From the NCBI GenBank assembly GCA_002404675.1, contig DHKE01000021.1, forward strand, positions 1 through 44,412: DNA of 44,412 bases, read 5' to 3'. This DNA is from Porphyromonadaceae bacterium UBA4702 (GTDB lineage Bacteria; Bacteroidota; Bacteroidia; Bacteroidales; Muribaculaceae). Positions 23,820 to 33,413 of this stretch are shown here, in pieces. The notes below the pieces were generated by a model, which saw only the letters and a list, made by a program, of their open reading frames with translations, was not told where the DNA came from and ran no database searches. A program made the translations under genes and the position numbers. The stretch's first letter is position 1; every line of letters begins with the position of its first letter.

Positions 23820-24600
23820 CGTATGTATTACGCAGCAGCCGCATAAGCATGAACATACCGTGGTTGGTGGCAGATTCGATCACCTCATTCCGGTCGCCGT
23901 CGAAATGTACGCACTCGCTCACCACGCGGTCAAGGCATTTTGCCGCTATCCACACAGTCCCCACCGGCTTGAACCTCGTTCCGCCGTCAGGGCCGGCGAT
24001 ACCCGAAGTCGCAATGCCGCACTCGGTGCGCATCAGACGGCAAACGCCTTTCACCATACTCTCAACCACCGGCTCACTGACCGCACCGTAATTGTCAATG
24101 TCAGAGCGCGATACGCCCAACACGCCTGCTTTAACGTCATTGGCATAGCTGACTATGCTCCCCATGAAATATGCAGACGACCCCGGTATCTGCACAATGC
24201 GGTGAGCAATGTTGCCACCCGTGCAACTCTCGGCACACGAAACCGACAGCTCACGCTCGGTGAGCAATTCTCCGAGCACCTGCGGCAACGTCTTGTCCTG
24301 CATCGAAATTACCTCCTCGCTGAAAATATCTGCAAGCATCTGCTGGAAGCGGTTCATATTGAAACGCAGCAGCTCGACCTTGTTGTCAACACCGGTGAGT
24401 GTGATGCGTGAAACAAGGCTCTGCGTGCGGACTGTCATCTTCACATACTCCGGCAGGTGCAGCTTGAAATGCTTGATGACTTTCGCGAGTTCGCGGCTTG
24501 TGTAGCCGTAAATCACCAAGTAGCGGATTTCGGTGTTCATCTCAGTATGGGCGGAAGCGTTGTTCTCAGACATAAGCAGAGGAGATTTGGGATTAAACAT
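23791..24600 (-). CDS. CinA C-terminal-domain protein (nicotinamide-nucleotide amidohydrolase-like), lacking the N-terminal domain
   Basis: The 269-residue protein ends in a complete CinA C-terminal domain (about residues 105-265), the family that deamidates nicotinamide mononucleotide. Motifs seen: SCAESCTGGNIAHRI, SIVSYANDVKAGVLGV, and ATSGIAGPDGGTRFKPVGTVWIA. Residues about 25-95 (YLVIYGYTSRELAKVIKHF, then VKMTVRTQSLVSRITLTG) resemble the linker/KH-like middle domain of full-length CinA (about 415 residues). The N-terminal MoCF/COG1058 nucleotide-pyrophosphatase domain is absent. It follows tsaD with a 1-base overlap (TAATG) and is probably the last gene of the carAB-tsaD transcript. Confidence 0.87.
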   Translation of the reverse strand: MFNPKSPLLMSENNASAHTEMNTEIRYLVIYGYTSRELAKVIKHFKLHLPEYVKMTVRTQSLVSRITLTGVDNKVELLRFNMNRFQQMLADIFSEEVISMQDKTLPQVLGELLTERELSVSCAESCTGGNIAHRIVQIPGSSAYFMGSIVSYANDVKAGVLGVSRSDIDNYGAVSEPVVESMVKGVCRLMRTECGIATSGIAGPDGGTRFKPVGTVWIAAKCLDRVVSECVHFDGDRNEVIESATNHGMFMLMRLLRNTYVMQEDFTDE

Positions 24601-25619
24601 TATATGTTAACTCGCGCAAAGGGCGGCGCATCGAGCGGACAAAAATCTTGGCGCAGATACTTGTAATATCCGGCTATGGCAACCATTGCCGCGTTGTCGG
24701 TTGTGAACTTGCGAGGAGGAATCCACGCAGTACAGCACTTGCGTTGACCGAGTTCGGCGACAGCCTTCCGTACGGCGGAGTTGGCTGAAACACCGCCGGC
24801 AACGGCAATGTTCTGCACTTCGGGGTGCGCGTCGATAGCCTTGCCGAACTTGTCAATAAGAATGTCAACTATCGTGCGCTGCAAGGACGCTGCAAGGTCA
24901 CACTTGTTGTGCTCAATGAAACCGGCATCTGCCTTCAAGCCGTCGCGGACAGTGTACAGAAAAGACGTTTTCAGACCTGAAAACGAATAGTCAAATTCCT
25001 GAATATGAGGCTTCGCCAACTTGAATTTCTTAGTGTCGCCATCCTGTGCGAGCCGGTCTATATGCGGGCCGCCCGGATAGGGCAAACCTATCGTCTTGGC
25101 ACATTTGTCGAATGCCTCGCCGGCAGCATCGTCTATGGTCTGTCCGATGATTTCCATGTCAAACGGGGAATGCACCAGGACAATCTGCGAATTTCCGCCC
25201 GATACAAGCAGGCAGAGCATCGGGAACGATGGGACTTGCGTATCGCTGTCAGTCTTGATGAAATGAGAGAGGATATGCCCGTGCAGGTGGTTGACATCGA
25301 CGGTCGGAATCCCGAGCGAGACAGCAAGTGCCTTGGCGAAGCTCACACCGACGAGCAGGGAGCCGAGCAGACCGGGGCCGCGTGTGAACGCGATGGCAGA
25401 CAGCTGCCCCAGCGAGATGCCGGCTTGACGGACAGCCTCGCTCACAACAGGCAGTATATTCTGCTGGTGAGCCCTTGAGGCCAGCTCCGGGACCACACCG
25501 CCATACGCCTCATGCACCTGCTGTGAGGCAATGACATTGCTCAACAATACGCCGTCGGCTATGACAGCCGCCGACGTATCGTCACAAGAGGATTCTATTC
25601 CGAGTATGATGTCACTCAT
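24600..25619 (-). CDS. tsaD: tRNA N6-adenosine threonylcarbamoyltransferase
   Basis: TsaD transfers threonylcarbamoyl from TC-AMP to A37 of tRNAs reading ANN codons, working with TsaB and TsaE. From MSDIILGIESSCDDTSAAVI the protein has 339 residues, the usual size; a start two codons earlier (MEMSD) is also possible. Family motifs: GIESSCDDTSAA at the N-terminus, ASRAHQQNILPVV, the metal-binding NHLHGHILSH (two histidines), LLVSGGNSQIVLV, PYPGGPHIDRLA, and VAGGVSANSAVR. It starts 27 bases after the carB stop codon on the same strand. Confidence 0.96.
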   Translation of the reverse strand: MSDIILGIESSCDDTSAAVIADGVLLSNVIASQQVHEAYGGVVPELASRAHQQNILPVVSEAVRQAGISLGQLSAIAFTRGPGLLGSLLVGVSFAKALAVSLGIPTVDVNHLHGHILSHFIKTDSDTQVPSFPMLCLLVSGGNSQIVLVHSPFDMEIIGQTIDDAAGEAFDKCAKTIGLPYPGGPHIDRLAQDGDTKKFKLAKPHIQEFDYSFSGLKTSFLYTVRDGLKADAGFIEHNKCDLAASLQRTIVDILIDKFGKAIDAHPEVQNIAVAGGVSANSAVRKAVAELGQRKCCTAWIPPRKFTTDNAAMVAIAGYYKYLRQDFCPLDAPPFARVNI

Positions 25620-25646
25620 TTCCATTTAGTTTTTGCCACGTGCCGC

Positions 25647-28600
25647 TCAATACTCGTCCCACGACTTGATTTTGATGTCATCGAGCGAGAGCGTGCAGAA
25701 CGCGGTGATGAATGCCGAGGCAAGGCGGGCGTTCGTTATCAGCGGTATATTGAGGTCAACAGCCGTGCGGCGCACCATATAGCCATTGCTCAACTCCTTC
25801 GGAGTCAAGTCCTTGGGTATATTTACCACCAAATCAATCTGGCGGTTATGTAGCATCTCAATTATTTGCGGTTTCTGTTCCTCAGACGGCCAGTAGGCAC
25901 GCAGTGCCGGCACGCCGTTGTCGTTGAGGAAACGCTGCGTCCCCTCTGTAGCGTATATGGTGTATCCTTTGCGGTGCAGCAGCCGTGCGGAGTCGAGCAG
26001 CGAAACCTTCTGCCGTGCCGAGCCTGATGACATCAGCACGCCGTGGCGCGGTATGGTATAGCCCACAGAGAGCATCGATTTGAGTATCGCCTCCGAGGTG
26101 TCGTCTCCCATACACCCAACCTCACCAGTAGAGGACATATCCACGCCAAGCACCGGGTCTGCGCCCTGCAACCGCGAGAACGAGAACTGCGAGGCCTTGA
26201 TGCCGACATAATCGAGGTCGAAAGCCGTGCCGACAGCCTTCTCCACGTCGAGGCCGAGCATGACGCGCGTTGCCGCATCGATGAAGTTCTGCTTCGAGAC
26301 TTTTGACACGAAGGGGAATGACCGTGAAGCACGCAGGTTGCACTCTATCACCTTGATGTCATTGTTTTTGGCGAGGAACTGTATGTTGAACGGCCCGGAA
26401 ATGTGCAGAGCCTTGGCAATGCGTCCTGAAATCTTCTTTATGCGGCGCATCGTCTCCACATACATCTTCTGCGCCGGGAACTGGATAGTCGCGTCACCCG
26501 AGTGGACGCCCGCAAACTCGATATGCTCGCTTATGGCATAAAGCTTGATTTGGCCGTTCTGGGCCACTGCATCCATCTCTATCTCCTTGGCCTCCTGAAT
26601 GAACTCGGTCACTACAACCGGGTGCTGCTTGGAGACATCCGCCGCGAGCTTGAGGAAACGTGCCAGCTCCTGCTCGTTGCTGCACACGTTCATCGCAGCG
26701 CCAGAGAGGACGTAGCTCGGGCGCACGAGTATGGGGTAGCCGACTTCATCGACAAAGCGGCCGATGGCATCCATTGATGTCAATTCGCTCCAACGCGGCT
26801 GGTCAACGCCTATGCTGTCACACAGCTGCGAGAACTTGTTGCGGTCTTCGGCATTGTCAATGTCACGAGCCTGTGTGCCCAGTATGTTCACGCCGCTGGC
26901 ATCGAGGCGCATCGCGAGGTTGTTCGGTATCTGTCCGCCGGTAGAGAGTATCACGCCGTGAGGCGTTTCCAGCTCCAGAATGTCCATGACACGCTCGTAT
27001 GTAAGTTCATCGAAATACAGGCGGTCACACATGTCATAGTCGGTCGAGACCGTTTCAGGATTGTAATTTATCATCACCGGCCGCCAGCCCTCCTTGGCGA
27101 CTGTCAGCAGCGCATTTACGCCGCACCAGTCGAACTCAACGGAGCTGCCGATGCGGTACGCGCCCGAACCAAGGACGACAACCGAGCGATGGTCATGCAA
27201 ATACTGCACATCGTCGCTGTCGCCATTGTATGTCAGGTACAGGTAGTTGGTCTGTGCCGGGTATTCGGCTGCCAGCGTGTCTATCTGCTTGACAAAGGGG
27301 CGTATGCCCTTGGCGATGCGGTATGCACGGACGCTGTTGCTCAGCTGCTCGCTCTCCTTGTGCATACGGTCGCCGTATATGGCGCGGGCTATCTGGAAGT
27401 CGCTGAAGCCCTGTTGCTTGGCAAGACGCAGCAAATCTTCGGGCAGAGCCTCGAGGCTGTCATACTTGTCCAGTTCGCGTGAGGTAGTGACTATATTGTT
27501 CAGCTTCTGAAGGAACCAGAGGTCGATTTTGGTCAGTTCATGTATGCGCTCAACGGAATAGCCTCGGTGCAGCGCCTGCGCTATGACGAATATGCGCTTG
27601 TCTGTCGGCTCGGCGAGAGCCTTGTCGATGTCCGCCACGTCGAGCTGCTTGTTCTCCACGAAACCGTGCATCCCCTGCCCTATCATGCGCAGTCCCTTCT
27701 GTATAACCTCCTCAAAGGTGCGGCCTATCGCCATGACCTCGCCGACGGATTTCATCGACGAGCCGATTTCGCGGGCCACGTTGTGGAACTTGCCGAGATC
27801 CCAGCGCGGTATCTTGCAGACTATGTAGTCCAACGCCGGCTCGAAGAACGCCGATGTGCACTTGGTGACAGAGTTTTTCAGCTCAAACAGGCCGTAGCCC
27901 AGTCCCAGTTTTGCAGCCACAAAGGCCAGAGGGTAGCCTGTCGCTTTCGATGCAAGAGCCGAACTGCGCGACAAGCGGGCGTTGACCTCGATGACACGGT
28001 AGTCCATCGACTGCGGGTCGTAGGCATACTGCACATTGCACTCGCCTACGATGCCTATGTGGCGTATGATTTTGATAGCGAGTTTGCGCAGCGCATGGTA
28101 ATCCTCATTGCTCAATGTCTGCGACGGCGCAACCACGATGCTCTCGCCCGTATGTATGCCCAGTGGGTCGAAGTTCTCCATGTTGCAGACGGTGATGCAG
28201 TTGTCATATCGGTCGCGCATCACCTCATACTCGACTTCTTTCCAGCCCTTCAGCGACTTTTCTATAAGCACCTGCGGCGAGAATGAGAGTGCCTTTTCCG
28301 CCAGGGCAACGAGTTGCTCGCGAGTGTCGCAGAAGCCGCTGCCCAGTCCGCCGAGCGCGTATGCGGCGCGGACGATAATAGGATAACCCAGTTCCTCTGC
28401 CGCTGCAACCGCATCCGCCACAGTTGTCACCGCCTCGCTCTTGATAGTCTTGACATCAATCTCGTCGAGGCGGCGCACGAACACCTCGCGGTCTTCAGTG
28501 GCAATTATTGCCTCTACAGGCGTGCCAAGCACGGTGATGCCGAACTCGTCAAACACTCCCTCGTTGTAGAGAGCCACTCCGCAGTTGAGCGCGGTCTGTC

Positions 28601-28877
28601 CGCCAAAAGCGAGCAGTATTCCGTCGGGGCGTTCCTTCTCGATGACCTTGCGCACGAAATACGGCGTCACTGGCAGGAAGTATATCCTGTCAGCAAACCC
28701 CTCCGATGTCTGTACGGTGGCGATGTTCGGGTTGATGAGTATAGTTTCTATACCCTCCTCTTTGAGCGCTTTGAGTGCCTGCGAGCCGCTGTAGTCAAAC
28801 TCGCCGGCTTCGCCGATTTTCAATGCCCCTGAGCCCAAGAGCAAGGCTTTCTTGATTTTCTTTGTGTCGTTTGCCAT
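25647..28877 (-). CDS. carB: Carbamoyl-phosphate synthase large subunit
   Basis: The 1076-residue subunit makes carbamoyl phosphate from bicarbonate, ammonia (from CarA) and two ATP, feeding pyrimidine and arginine synthesis. The two homologous ATP-grasp halves are complete: GSGALKIGEAGEFDYSGSQA at the start and VVLGSGAYRIGSSVEFDWCG at about residue 565; the first half has LGGLGSGFC and the second VLSGAAMNVC. The C-terminal allosteric (MGS-like) domain begins near residue 940 (RQKVSLLDSARLLHRKGY). Length is the family norm. It lies 15 bases after carA in the same operon. Confidence 0.97.
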   Translation of the reverse strand: MANDTKKIKKALLLGSGALKIGEAGEFDYSGSQALKALKEEGIETILINPNIATVQTSEGFADRIYFLPVTPYFVRKVIEKERPDGILLAFGGQTALNCGVALYNEGVFDEFGITVLGTPVEAIIATEDREVFVRRLDEIDVKTIKSEAVTTVADAVAAAEELGYPIIVRAAYALGGLGSGFCDTREQLVALAEKALSFSPQVLIEKSLKGWKEVEYEVMRDRYDNCITVCNMENFDPLGIHTGESIVVAPSQTLSNEDYHALRKLAIKIIRHIGIVGECNVQYAYDPQSMDYRVIEVNARLSRSSALASKATGYPLAFVAAKLGLGYGLFELKNSVTKCTSAFFEPALDYIVCKIPRWDLGKFHNVAREIGSSMKSVGEVMAIGRTFEEVIQKGLRMIGQGMHGFVENKQLDVADIDKALAEPTDKRIFVIAQALHRGYSVERIHELTKIDLWFLQKLNNIVTTSRELDKYDSLEALPEDLLRLAKQQGFSDFQIARAIYGDRMHKESEQLSNSVRAYRIAKGIRPFVKQIDTLAAEYPAQTNYLYLTYNGDSDDVQYLHDHRSVVVLGSGAYRIGSSVEFDWCGVNALLTVAKEGWRPVMINYNPETVSTDYDMCDRLYFDELTYERVMDILELETPHGVILSTGGQIPNNLAMRLDASGVNILGTQARDIDNAEDRNKFSQLCDSIGVDQPRWSELTSMDAIGRFVDEVGYPILVRPSYVLSGAAMNVCSNEQELARFLKLAADVSKQHPVVVTEFIQEAKEIEMDAVAQNGQIKLYAISEHIEFAGVHSGDATIQFPAQKMYVETMRRIKKISGRIAKALHISGPFNIQFLAKNNDIKVIECNLRASRSFPFVSKVSKQNFIDAATRVMLGLDVEKAVGTAFDLDYVGIKASQFSFSRLQGADPVLGVDMSSTGEVGCMGDDTSEAILKSMLSVGYTIPRHGVLMSSGSARQKVSLLDSARLLHRKGYTIYATEGTQRFLNDNGVPALRAYWPSEEQKPQIIEMLHNRQIDLVVNIPKDLTPKELSNGYMVRRTAVDLNIPLITNARLASAFITAFCTLSLDDIKIKSWDEY

Positions 28878-28892
28878 GATGGATGCTGTGTG

Positions 28893-29969
28893 TCAGAGGA
28901 GGTTGATGAAATCGTCGAAAATGAACTCCGTGTCCTTCGGTCCGGAAGAAGCCTCGGGGTGGAACTGCGCCGAGAAGAACGGCTTGGTCTTATGGCGTAT
29001 TCCCTCGTTGGAACCGTCATTCATGTTGATGAACAGCGGCTCCCAACCATCCGGTACAGTATCGTTGTCAACCGCAAAACCGTGGTTTTGCGATGTGATG
29101 AAGCACTTGTTCGTTCCGGTCATGCGCACCGGCTGGTTATGGCTGCGGTGGCCGTATTTCAGCTTGTATATCCTTGCGCCGGCAGCGAGGCTGAGCAGCT
29201 GGTTGCCCATGCAGATGCCGCATATCGGCTTGCCTCCAAGCATGGCACGGCGCAGGTTGTCAACAGTGACAGTGGCAAATTCCGGCGAGCCGGGGCCGTT
29301 GCTAATGAACAGGCCGTCATAGTCCAGCGTGTTGAAGTCATAGTCCCATGGCACAAGCGTGACACGCACGCCTCGGCGTGTGAGGCAGCGGATTATGTTC
29401 AGCTTAGTGCCGCAATCCACCAGCACTACATGCTTGTCGCCCTTGCCGAATGTCTGCACCTGCCGTGTTGACACCTTGGCTATCAGGTTCTCGCTGTTCG
29501 GGTCGTGCCAGTCGATGTCCGGGCCGTCAGGGAAAGTGATTTTGCCGAGCATGCTGCCGTTCTCGCGCAGCAGTTTGGTCAGGTGGCGCGTGTCTATGCC
29601 GAACAGCCCGGGGATTTTCTCCTCGATGAGCCAGTCGCTCAACGGACGCTGCGACAGCCAGTGTGACGGCGCGGAGGAATAGTCCTGGCAGATGATGGCC
29701 TCGCAGTGGATGCGCGACGACTCGAAATATTCTATCACCTTGTCGTCGCCGCTCACTTCACGCGATGGCACGCCGTAGTTGCCGAGTATCGGATAGGTGG
29801 TGACAAGTATCTGACCCTCGTATGACGGGTCGGTAAGGCTTTCGGGGTAGCCGGTCATTGCGGTGTTGAATACCACCTCCCCGGCACACGGTTTCTCGTA
29901 GCCGAAGGAGTAGCCTTCGAATACATCGCCGTTCTGTAGGGTAAGGAACGCTTTGCGGTGCTTTTGCAT
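28893..29969 (-). CDS. carA: Carbamoyl-phosphate synthase small subunit
   Basis: The 358-residue glutaminase subunit releases ammonia from glutamine for CarB. The N-terminal CarA domain is marked by GYPESLTDPSYEGQILVTTYP and LSQRPLSDWL. The class I amidotransferase domain has VLVDCGTKLNIIRCL, GLFISNGPGSPE, the nucleophile Cys in PICGICMGNQLL, and the His/Glu pair in AQFHPEASSGPKDTEF. Typical enzymes have GICLGHQ; the GNQ variant occurs in other Bacteroidota to my knowledge. A -7 box lies 24 bases upstream, so this starts the carAB-tsaD-cinA operon. Confidence 0.96.
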   Translation of the reverse strand: MQKHRKAFLTLQNGDVFEGYSFGYEKPCAGEVVFNTAMTGYPESLTDPSYEGQILVTTYPILGNYGVPSREVSGDDKVIEYFESSRIHCEAIICQDYSSAPSHWLSQRPLSDWLIEEKIPGLFGIDTRHLTKLLRENGSMLGKITFPDGPDIDWHDPNSENLIAKVSTRQVQTFGKGDKHVVLVDCGTKLNIIRCLTRRGVRVTLVPWDYDFNTLDYDGLFISNGPGSPEFATVTVDNLRRAMLGGKPICGICMGNQLLSLAAGARIYKLKYGHRSHNQPVRMTGTNKCFITSQNHGFAVDNDTVPDGWEPLFINMNDGSNEGIRHKTKPFFSAQFHPEASSGPKDTEFIFDDFINLL

Positions 29970-29992
29970 GATAGGTTGTTCTGTTGTACGTG

Positions 29993-30000
29993 CAAAATTA
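29993..30000 (-). promoter_or_regulatory. -7 box of the carAB operon
   Basis: TAATTTTG on the minus strand, 24 bases before the carA ATG, and directly downstream of the terminator of the uvrA transcript. Confidence 0.55.
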
Positions 30001-30002
30001 CT

Positions 30003-30046
30003 AAAAAAACATTAGGCATACAAGAGTTTCGGCTCTTGAGAATGCC
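30003..30046 (-). terminator. Rho-independent terminator after uvrA-lipoprotein
   Basis: On the minus strand, nested stems (outer GGCAT/ATGCC, inner CAAGAG/CTCTTG with a 6-base loop) are followed shortly by seven T. It lies just after the stop codon of the small lipoprotein gene and before the carA promoter. Confidence 0.7.
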
Positions 30047-30050
30047 GGAG

Positions 30051-30446
30051 TCACTGCGTTGCCCGGTGCTGTACTGCCGCCGCTGCCGCTGATATGGTGT
30101 CGGCTGCGACAGTGTCTCGGGGCATCAACGCCTTGTTGCGAGCCGCCACAAGCTGCTGCGTGAGCATATAGATAGTGTCGTTCTGGTCTTCCGCGAGCTT
30201 CATGTCTGTCGCCGGCGGGAACTTCATGTTGATGTCCGACAGGCGTTGGCTGTACCGTTCCATCAATCCCGACACTGTTGCGGAGTCCGTCGCCACGCGC
30301 ATCGAGTCGGCATACGTCCGCGTCAGGGCGCACACATGCCTGTACAGGTCGTCGCGCAGCCGGTTGTCATCGCCTTTCGTCGGTTTGGCGCACCCGGCCG
30401 CCAGCATCAGGGCAGCCGGCAAGAGCAAAATCCTCATTCTCATCAT
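30051..30446 (-). CDS. Small lipoprotein of unknown function
   Basis: The 131-residue protein starts with a type II signal peptide (MRILLLPAALMLAAGC; lipobox AAGC). The mature part is charged and predicted helical, with no known motif, ending in an alanine-rich tail. Its ATG overlaps the uvrA stop codon (shared bases 30443-30446), so translation is coupled to uvrA, and a terminator follows. The exact start among three close methionines (MMRMR) is uncertain. The function is unknown; co-transcription with uvrA may be chance. Confidence 0.68.
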   Translation of the reverse strand: MMRMRILLLPAALMLAAGCAKPTKGDDNRLRDDLYRHVCALTRTYADSMRVATDSATVSGLMERYSQRLSDINMKFPPATDMKLAEDQNDTIYMLTQQLVAARNKALMPRDTVAADTISAAAAAVQHRATQ

Positions 30447-33250
30447 AGTTTCTCCTCCAACGCTTGTTTCAGGTATCGTCCGGTATGTGACTGCGGCGAT
30501 GCTGCCACCTGCTCAGGAGTGCCGGCAGCGACTACAGTGCCGCCGTTTTCGCCCCCTTCAGGCCCCATATCGATGATATAGTCTGCACTTTTGATTATCT
30601 CCATATTATGCTCGATAATTATCACTGTATGTCCCCTGTCTATGAGGTGGCGCAACGAGGTCAGCAATGTTGATATGTCATTGAAATGAAGTCCGGTTGT
30701 CGGCTCGTCAAATATGAACAGCGACGGCTGCTGACTCTCGCGGCTGAGGAAATAGGCCAGTTTGACGCGCTGGTTCTCGCCGCCTGACAGCGTTGACGAC
30801 GACTGGCCCAGCTTGATGTACCCGAGGCCGACATCCAGCAGCGGCTGCAACCGCTTGACAATGCGCTGTTCAGTAGCTGAATTTCCCTCGCCGAAGAACA
30901 CCATTGCATCAGCGACGGTCATTTCCAGCACGTCATATATGCTCTTGCCCTGGTATTTCACATCGAGCACCTCCTTCTTGTACCGCTTGCCGTGGCACTC
31001 CTCGCAGGGTATCACGATGTCAGCCATGAACTGCATCGGTATGCTGACCACGCCCTCCCCCTTGCACGCCTCACAACGCCCTCCCTCGGCATTGAATGAA
31101 AAATGCGCCGCCGTGAACCCCATCTGGACTGAAGCCTGCTGCTCTGCAAAGAGGCGGCGTATCTCGTCAAATGCCTTCAGGTATGTTGCCGCATTGCTGC
31201 GCGATGATGTGCCTATCGGGTTCTGGTCCACAAACTCGACGGCGGATATGTCCCTGATGTTGCCGGCCAAGCCGCGATGCGATCCGGGCATATCCCCGGG
31301 CTCGCCGATTTGCCGCAGCAACGCCTCATACAGTATGTCGCGCACAAGCGTAGACTTGCCAGAGCCGCTCACGCCTGTAACAACGGTCATGATGCCCAAC
31401 GGGAAACGGACATCAATGTTTTTCAGATTGTTGGCACACGCCCCTTTGACCTCAATGTACTTCTTCCACGGACGGCGGTGCTGCGGCACCGGTATCGACA
31501 GGTTGCCGCGCAGGTAGTCCACTGTGTACGATTCCCCCTCGGGCAGCGGCGACCGCTCTATGTCTGCCACTTCGCCGCTGTATACCACATTGCCGCCCAG
31601 CGAGCCGGCATCGCGGCCGATGTCAATTATATAGTCAGCGGCACGCATGATTTCCTCGTCATGCTCCACCACGACAACAGTGTTGCCGATGCGCTGCAGC
31701 CCGCGCAATACGCCGATAAGCCGCTCCGTGTCGCGAGGGTGCAGCCCGATGCTCGGCTCGTCGAGTATATACAGCGACCCGACAAGCGACGACCCTAATG
31801 ATGTCGCAAGGTTGATGCGCTGGCTTTCGCCGCCCGACAGCGTGGCGCACGGACGCTCAAGTGTGAGATAGCCAAGCCCGACATCTGCCATAAACCTAAG
31901 CCGCGAACTGATTTCCGTCATCAGCCGTGCAGCTATTGCCTTGTCGTTGCCGTCCAGCTCGAGAGTATCGAAAAACTCGCGCAGCCGGCCTAGCGGCATA
32001 CGCGACAGCTCCGTGATTGACTTGCCGCCCACCTTGACATACTCCACATCAGGGCGAAGCCGGCTGCCGCCGCATTTGGGGCAAACGGTCTTGCCCATGT
32101 AGCGGGCTTTCAGCACGCGGTACTGTATCTTGTAAACATTCGCGTCAACCCAGCGGAAAAAGCCGTCTATCCCCTCCCATTCGCCGCCGCCATGCCACAG
32201 GAACTTACGCTGCTCCTCGGTCAGGCCGATATACGGCGTGTGTATCGGGAACTCATATTTTGGGGCGATATGCACCAGATGCTGCTTCCACTCACCCATT
32301 TTCTCGCCACGGAAACACATTACGGCATCTTCATACACCGACAGCGTCTTGTCTGGGATTACTAGGTCTTCGCTTATACCCATCACCTTGCCGAACCCCT
32401 CGCACGCCTCGCACGCGCCGTAGGGGTTGTTGAAATTGAACATCAGGTCGTCAGGCTCGCGAAACGTCATGCCGTCCGCGCTGAACGAGTTGGAGAAAGT
32501 GTGGGTCTTCACTCCGTCAGCCGTCCACGCGCATACCACGCACTCGCCGTTGCCCTCGAAGTATGCCGTCTCTATCGAGTCCGCCAGCCGGGCCCGCTCG
32601 TCATCACCTCCGCCCACGGAGAGGCGGTCGATTAGCAACCGGTAATACTCCGCGCTCGCGGCGCGGTTCTCGGCAATAAGGTCGGCAATGTCGATGAACT
32701 CTCCGTTCTGCTCCAGCCGCGAGTAGCCCTCTTTCAGGTATATGTCAAGCTGCTGGTCAAACGTGCGTCCTTCCGGCAGGTATATGTTTGCCAAAACCGC
32801 TATGCGTGTCCCCTCGGGGTAAGACAGCACCGTGTCAACGATGTCCGGGATGTCGTTTTTGCGCACCACCTCGCCGGAAACAGGCGAAATGGTCTTGCCG
32901 ACACGTGCGAACAGCATGCGCATATAGTCATATATCTCCGTCGCCGTGCCCACAGTGCTGCGCGGATTGCGCGTGTTCACCTTCTGCTCAATGGCTATCG
33001 CCGGCGGCAGCCCCTTGATATAGTCGCACTCCGGCTTTGACATTCGCCCGAGAAACTGCCGTGCGTATGCTGACAGACTCTCGACGTAACGCCGCTGACC
33101 CTCCGCGTATAAAGTGTCAAAGGCAAGCGACGACTTGCCCGAGCCGCTCACCCCCGTCACCACCGTAAACCGGTTTAGCGGAATGTCAACGTCAATGCTT
33201 TTCAGGTTGTTGACACGCGCCCCCCTAATGGAAATATATTTCTGACCCAT
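30443..33250 (-). CDS. uvrA: Excinuclease ABC subunit A
   Basis: UvrA recognises bulky DNA damage and loads UvrB in nucleotide excision repair. The start at [20 protein letters not shown] gives 935 residues, the usual size; the open frame continues 56 codons upstream into the IS30 remnant and is not family-like there. Both ATP-binding cassettes are intact: Walker [14 protein letters not shown] and [15 protein letters not shown], with signature [12 protein letters not shown] and [12 protein letters not shown]. Zinc-finger cysteines are seen in [19 protein letters not shown] and RCEACKGEG with CEECHGKRY. Transcribed with the small lipoprotein gene downstream. Confidence 0.97.
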   Translation of the reverse strand: MGQKYISIRGARVNNLKSIDVDIPLNRFTVVTGVSGSGKSSLAFDTLYAEGQRRYVESLSAYARQFLGRMSKPECDYIKGLPPAIAIEQKVNTRNPRSTVGTATEIYDYMRMLFARVGKTISPVSGEVVRKNDIPDIVDTVLSYPEGTRIAVLANIYLPEGRTFDQQLDIYLKEGYSRLEQNGEFIDIADLIAENRAASAEYYRLLIDRLSVGGGDDERARLADSIETAYFEGNGECVVCAWTADGVKTHTFSNSFSADGMTFREPDDLMFNFNNPYGACEACEGFGKVMGISEDLVIPDKTLSVYEDAVMCFRGEKMGEWKQHLVHIAPKYEFPIHTPYIGLTEEQRKFLWHGGGEWEGIDGFFRWVDANVYKIQYRVLKARYMGKTVCPKCGGSRLRPDVEYVKVGGKSITELSRMPLGRLREFFDTLELDGNDKAIAARLMTEISSRLRFMADVGLGYLTLERPCATLSGGESQRINLATSLGSSLVGSLYILDEPSIGLHPRDTERLIGVLRGLQRIGNTVVVVEHDEEIMRAADYIIDIGRDAGSLGGNVVYSGEVADIERSPLPEGESYTVDYLRGNLSIPVPQHRRPWKKYIEVKGACANNLKNIDVRFPLGIMTVVTGVSGSGKSTLVRDILYEALLRQIGEPGDMPGSHRGLAGNIRDISAVEFVDQNPIGTSSRSNAATYLKAFDEIRRLFAEQQASVQMGFTAAHFSFNAEGGRCEACKGEGVVSIPMQFMADIVIPCEECHGKRYKKEVLDVKYQGKSIYDVLEMTVADAMVFFGEGNSATEQRIVKRLQPLLDVGLGYIKLGQSSSTLSGGENQRVKLAYFLSRESQQPSLFIFDEPTTGLHFNDISTLLTSLRHLIDRGHTVIIIEHNMEIIKSADYIIDMGPEGGENGGTVVAAGTPEQVAASPQSHTGRYLKQALEEKL

Positions 33251-33353
33251 ATACGAATTAGCAAAACATGACTGCAGACAGCGCACATCAGCACACGTCA
33301 GCACTTCACTATATAACGTACCCTCGCCCTCCGATATTATACCCGACGACTGC

Positions 33354-33381
33354 CGGGGACGTACCTTGCGGCTCGTCCCCG
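33354..33381. other. Strong hairpin in the uvrA leader
   Basis: CGGGGACG and CGTCCCCG form a perfect 8-bp stem with a 12-base loop (TACCTTGCGGCT). It lies between the IS30 remnant and uvrA. The loop sequence CCTTGCGGCTCG recurs at 12754-12765. There is no T-run. Confidence 0.5.
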
Positions 33382-33405
33382 CATTGTAGAGTCCAACAGC
33401 AAACG

Positions 33406-33413
33406 CAAAGTTA
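33406..33413 (-). promoter_or_regulatory. Candidate uvrA -7 box inside the IS30 end
   Basis: TAACTTTG on the minus strand, whose first three bases are the transposase stop codon TAA. It is 156 bases before the uvrA ATG and the best promoter box seen for uvrA. Confidence 0.4.
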
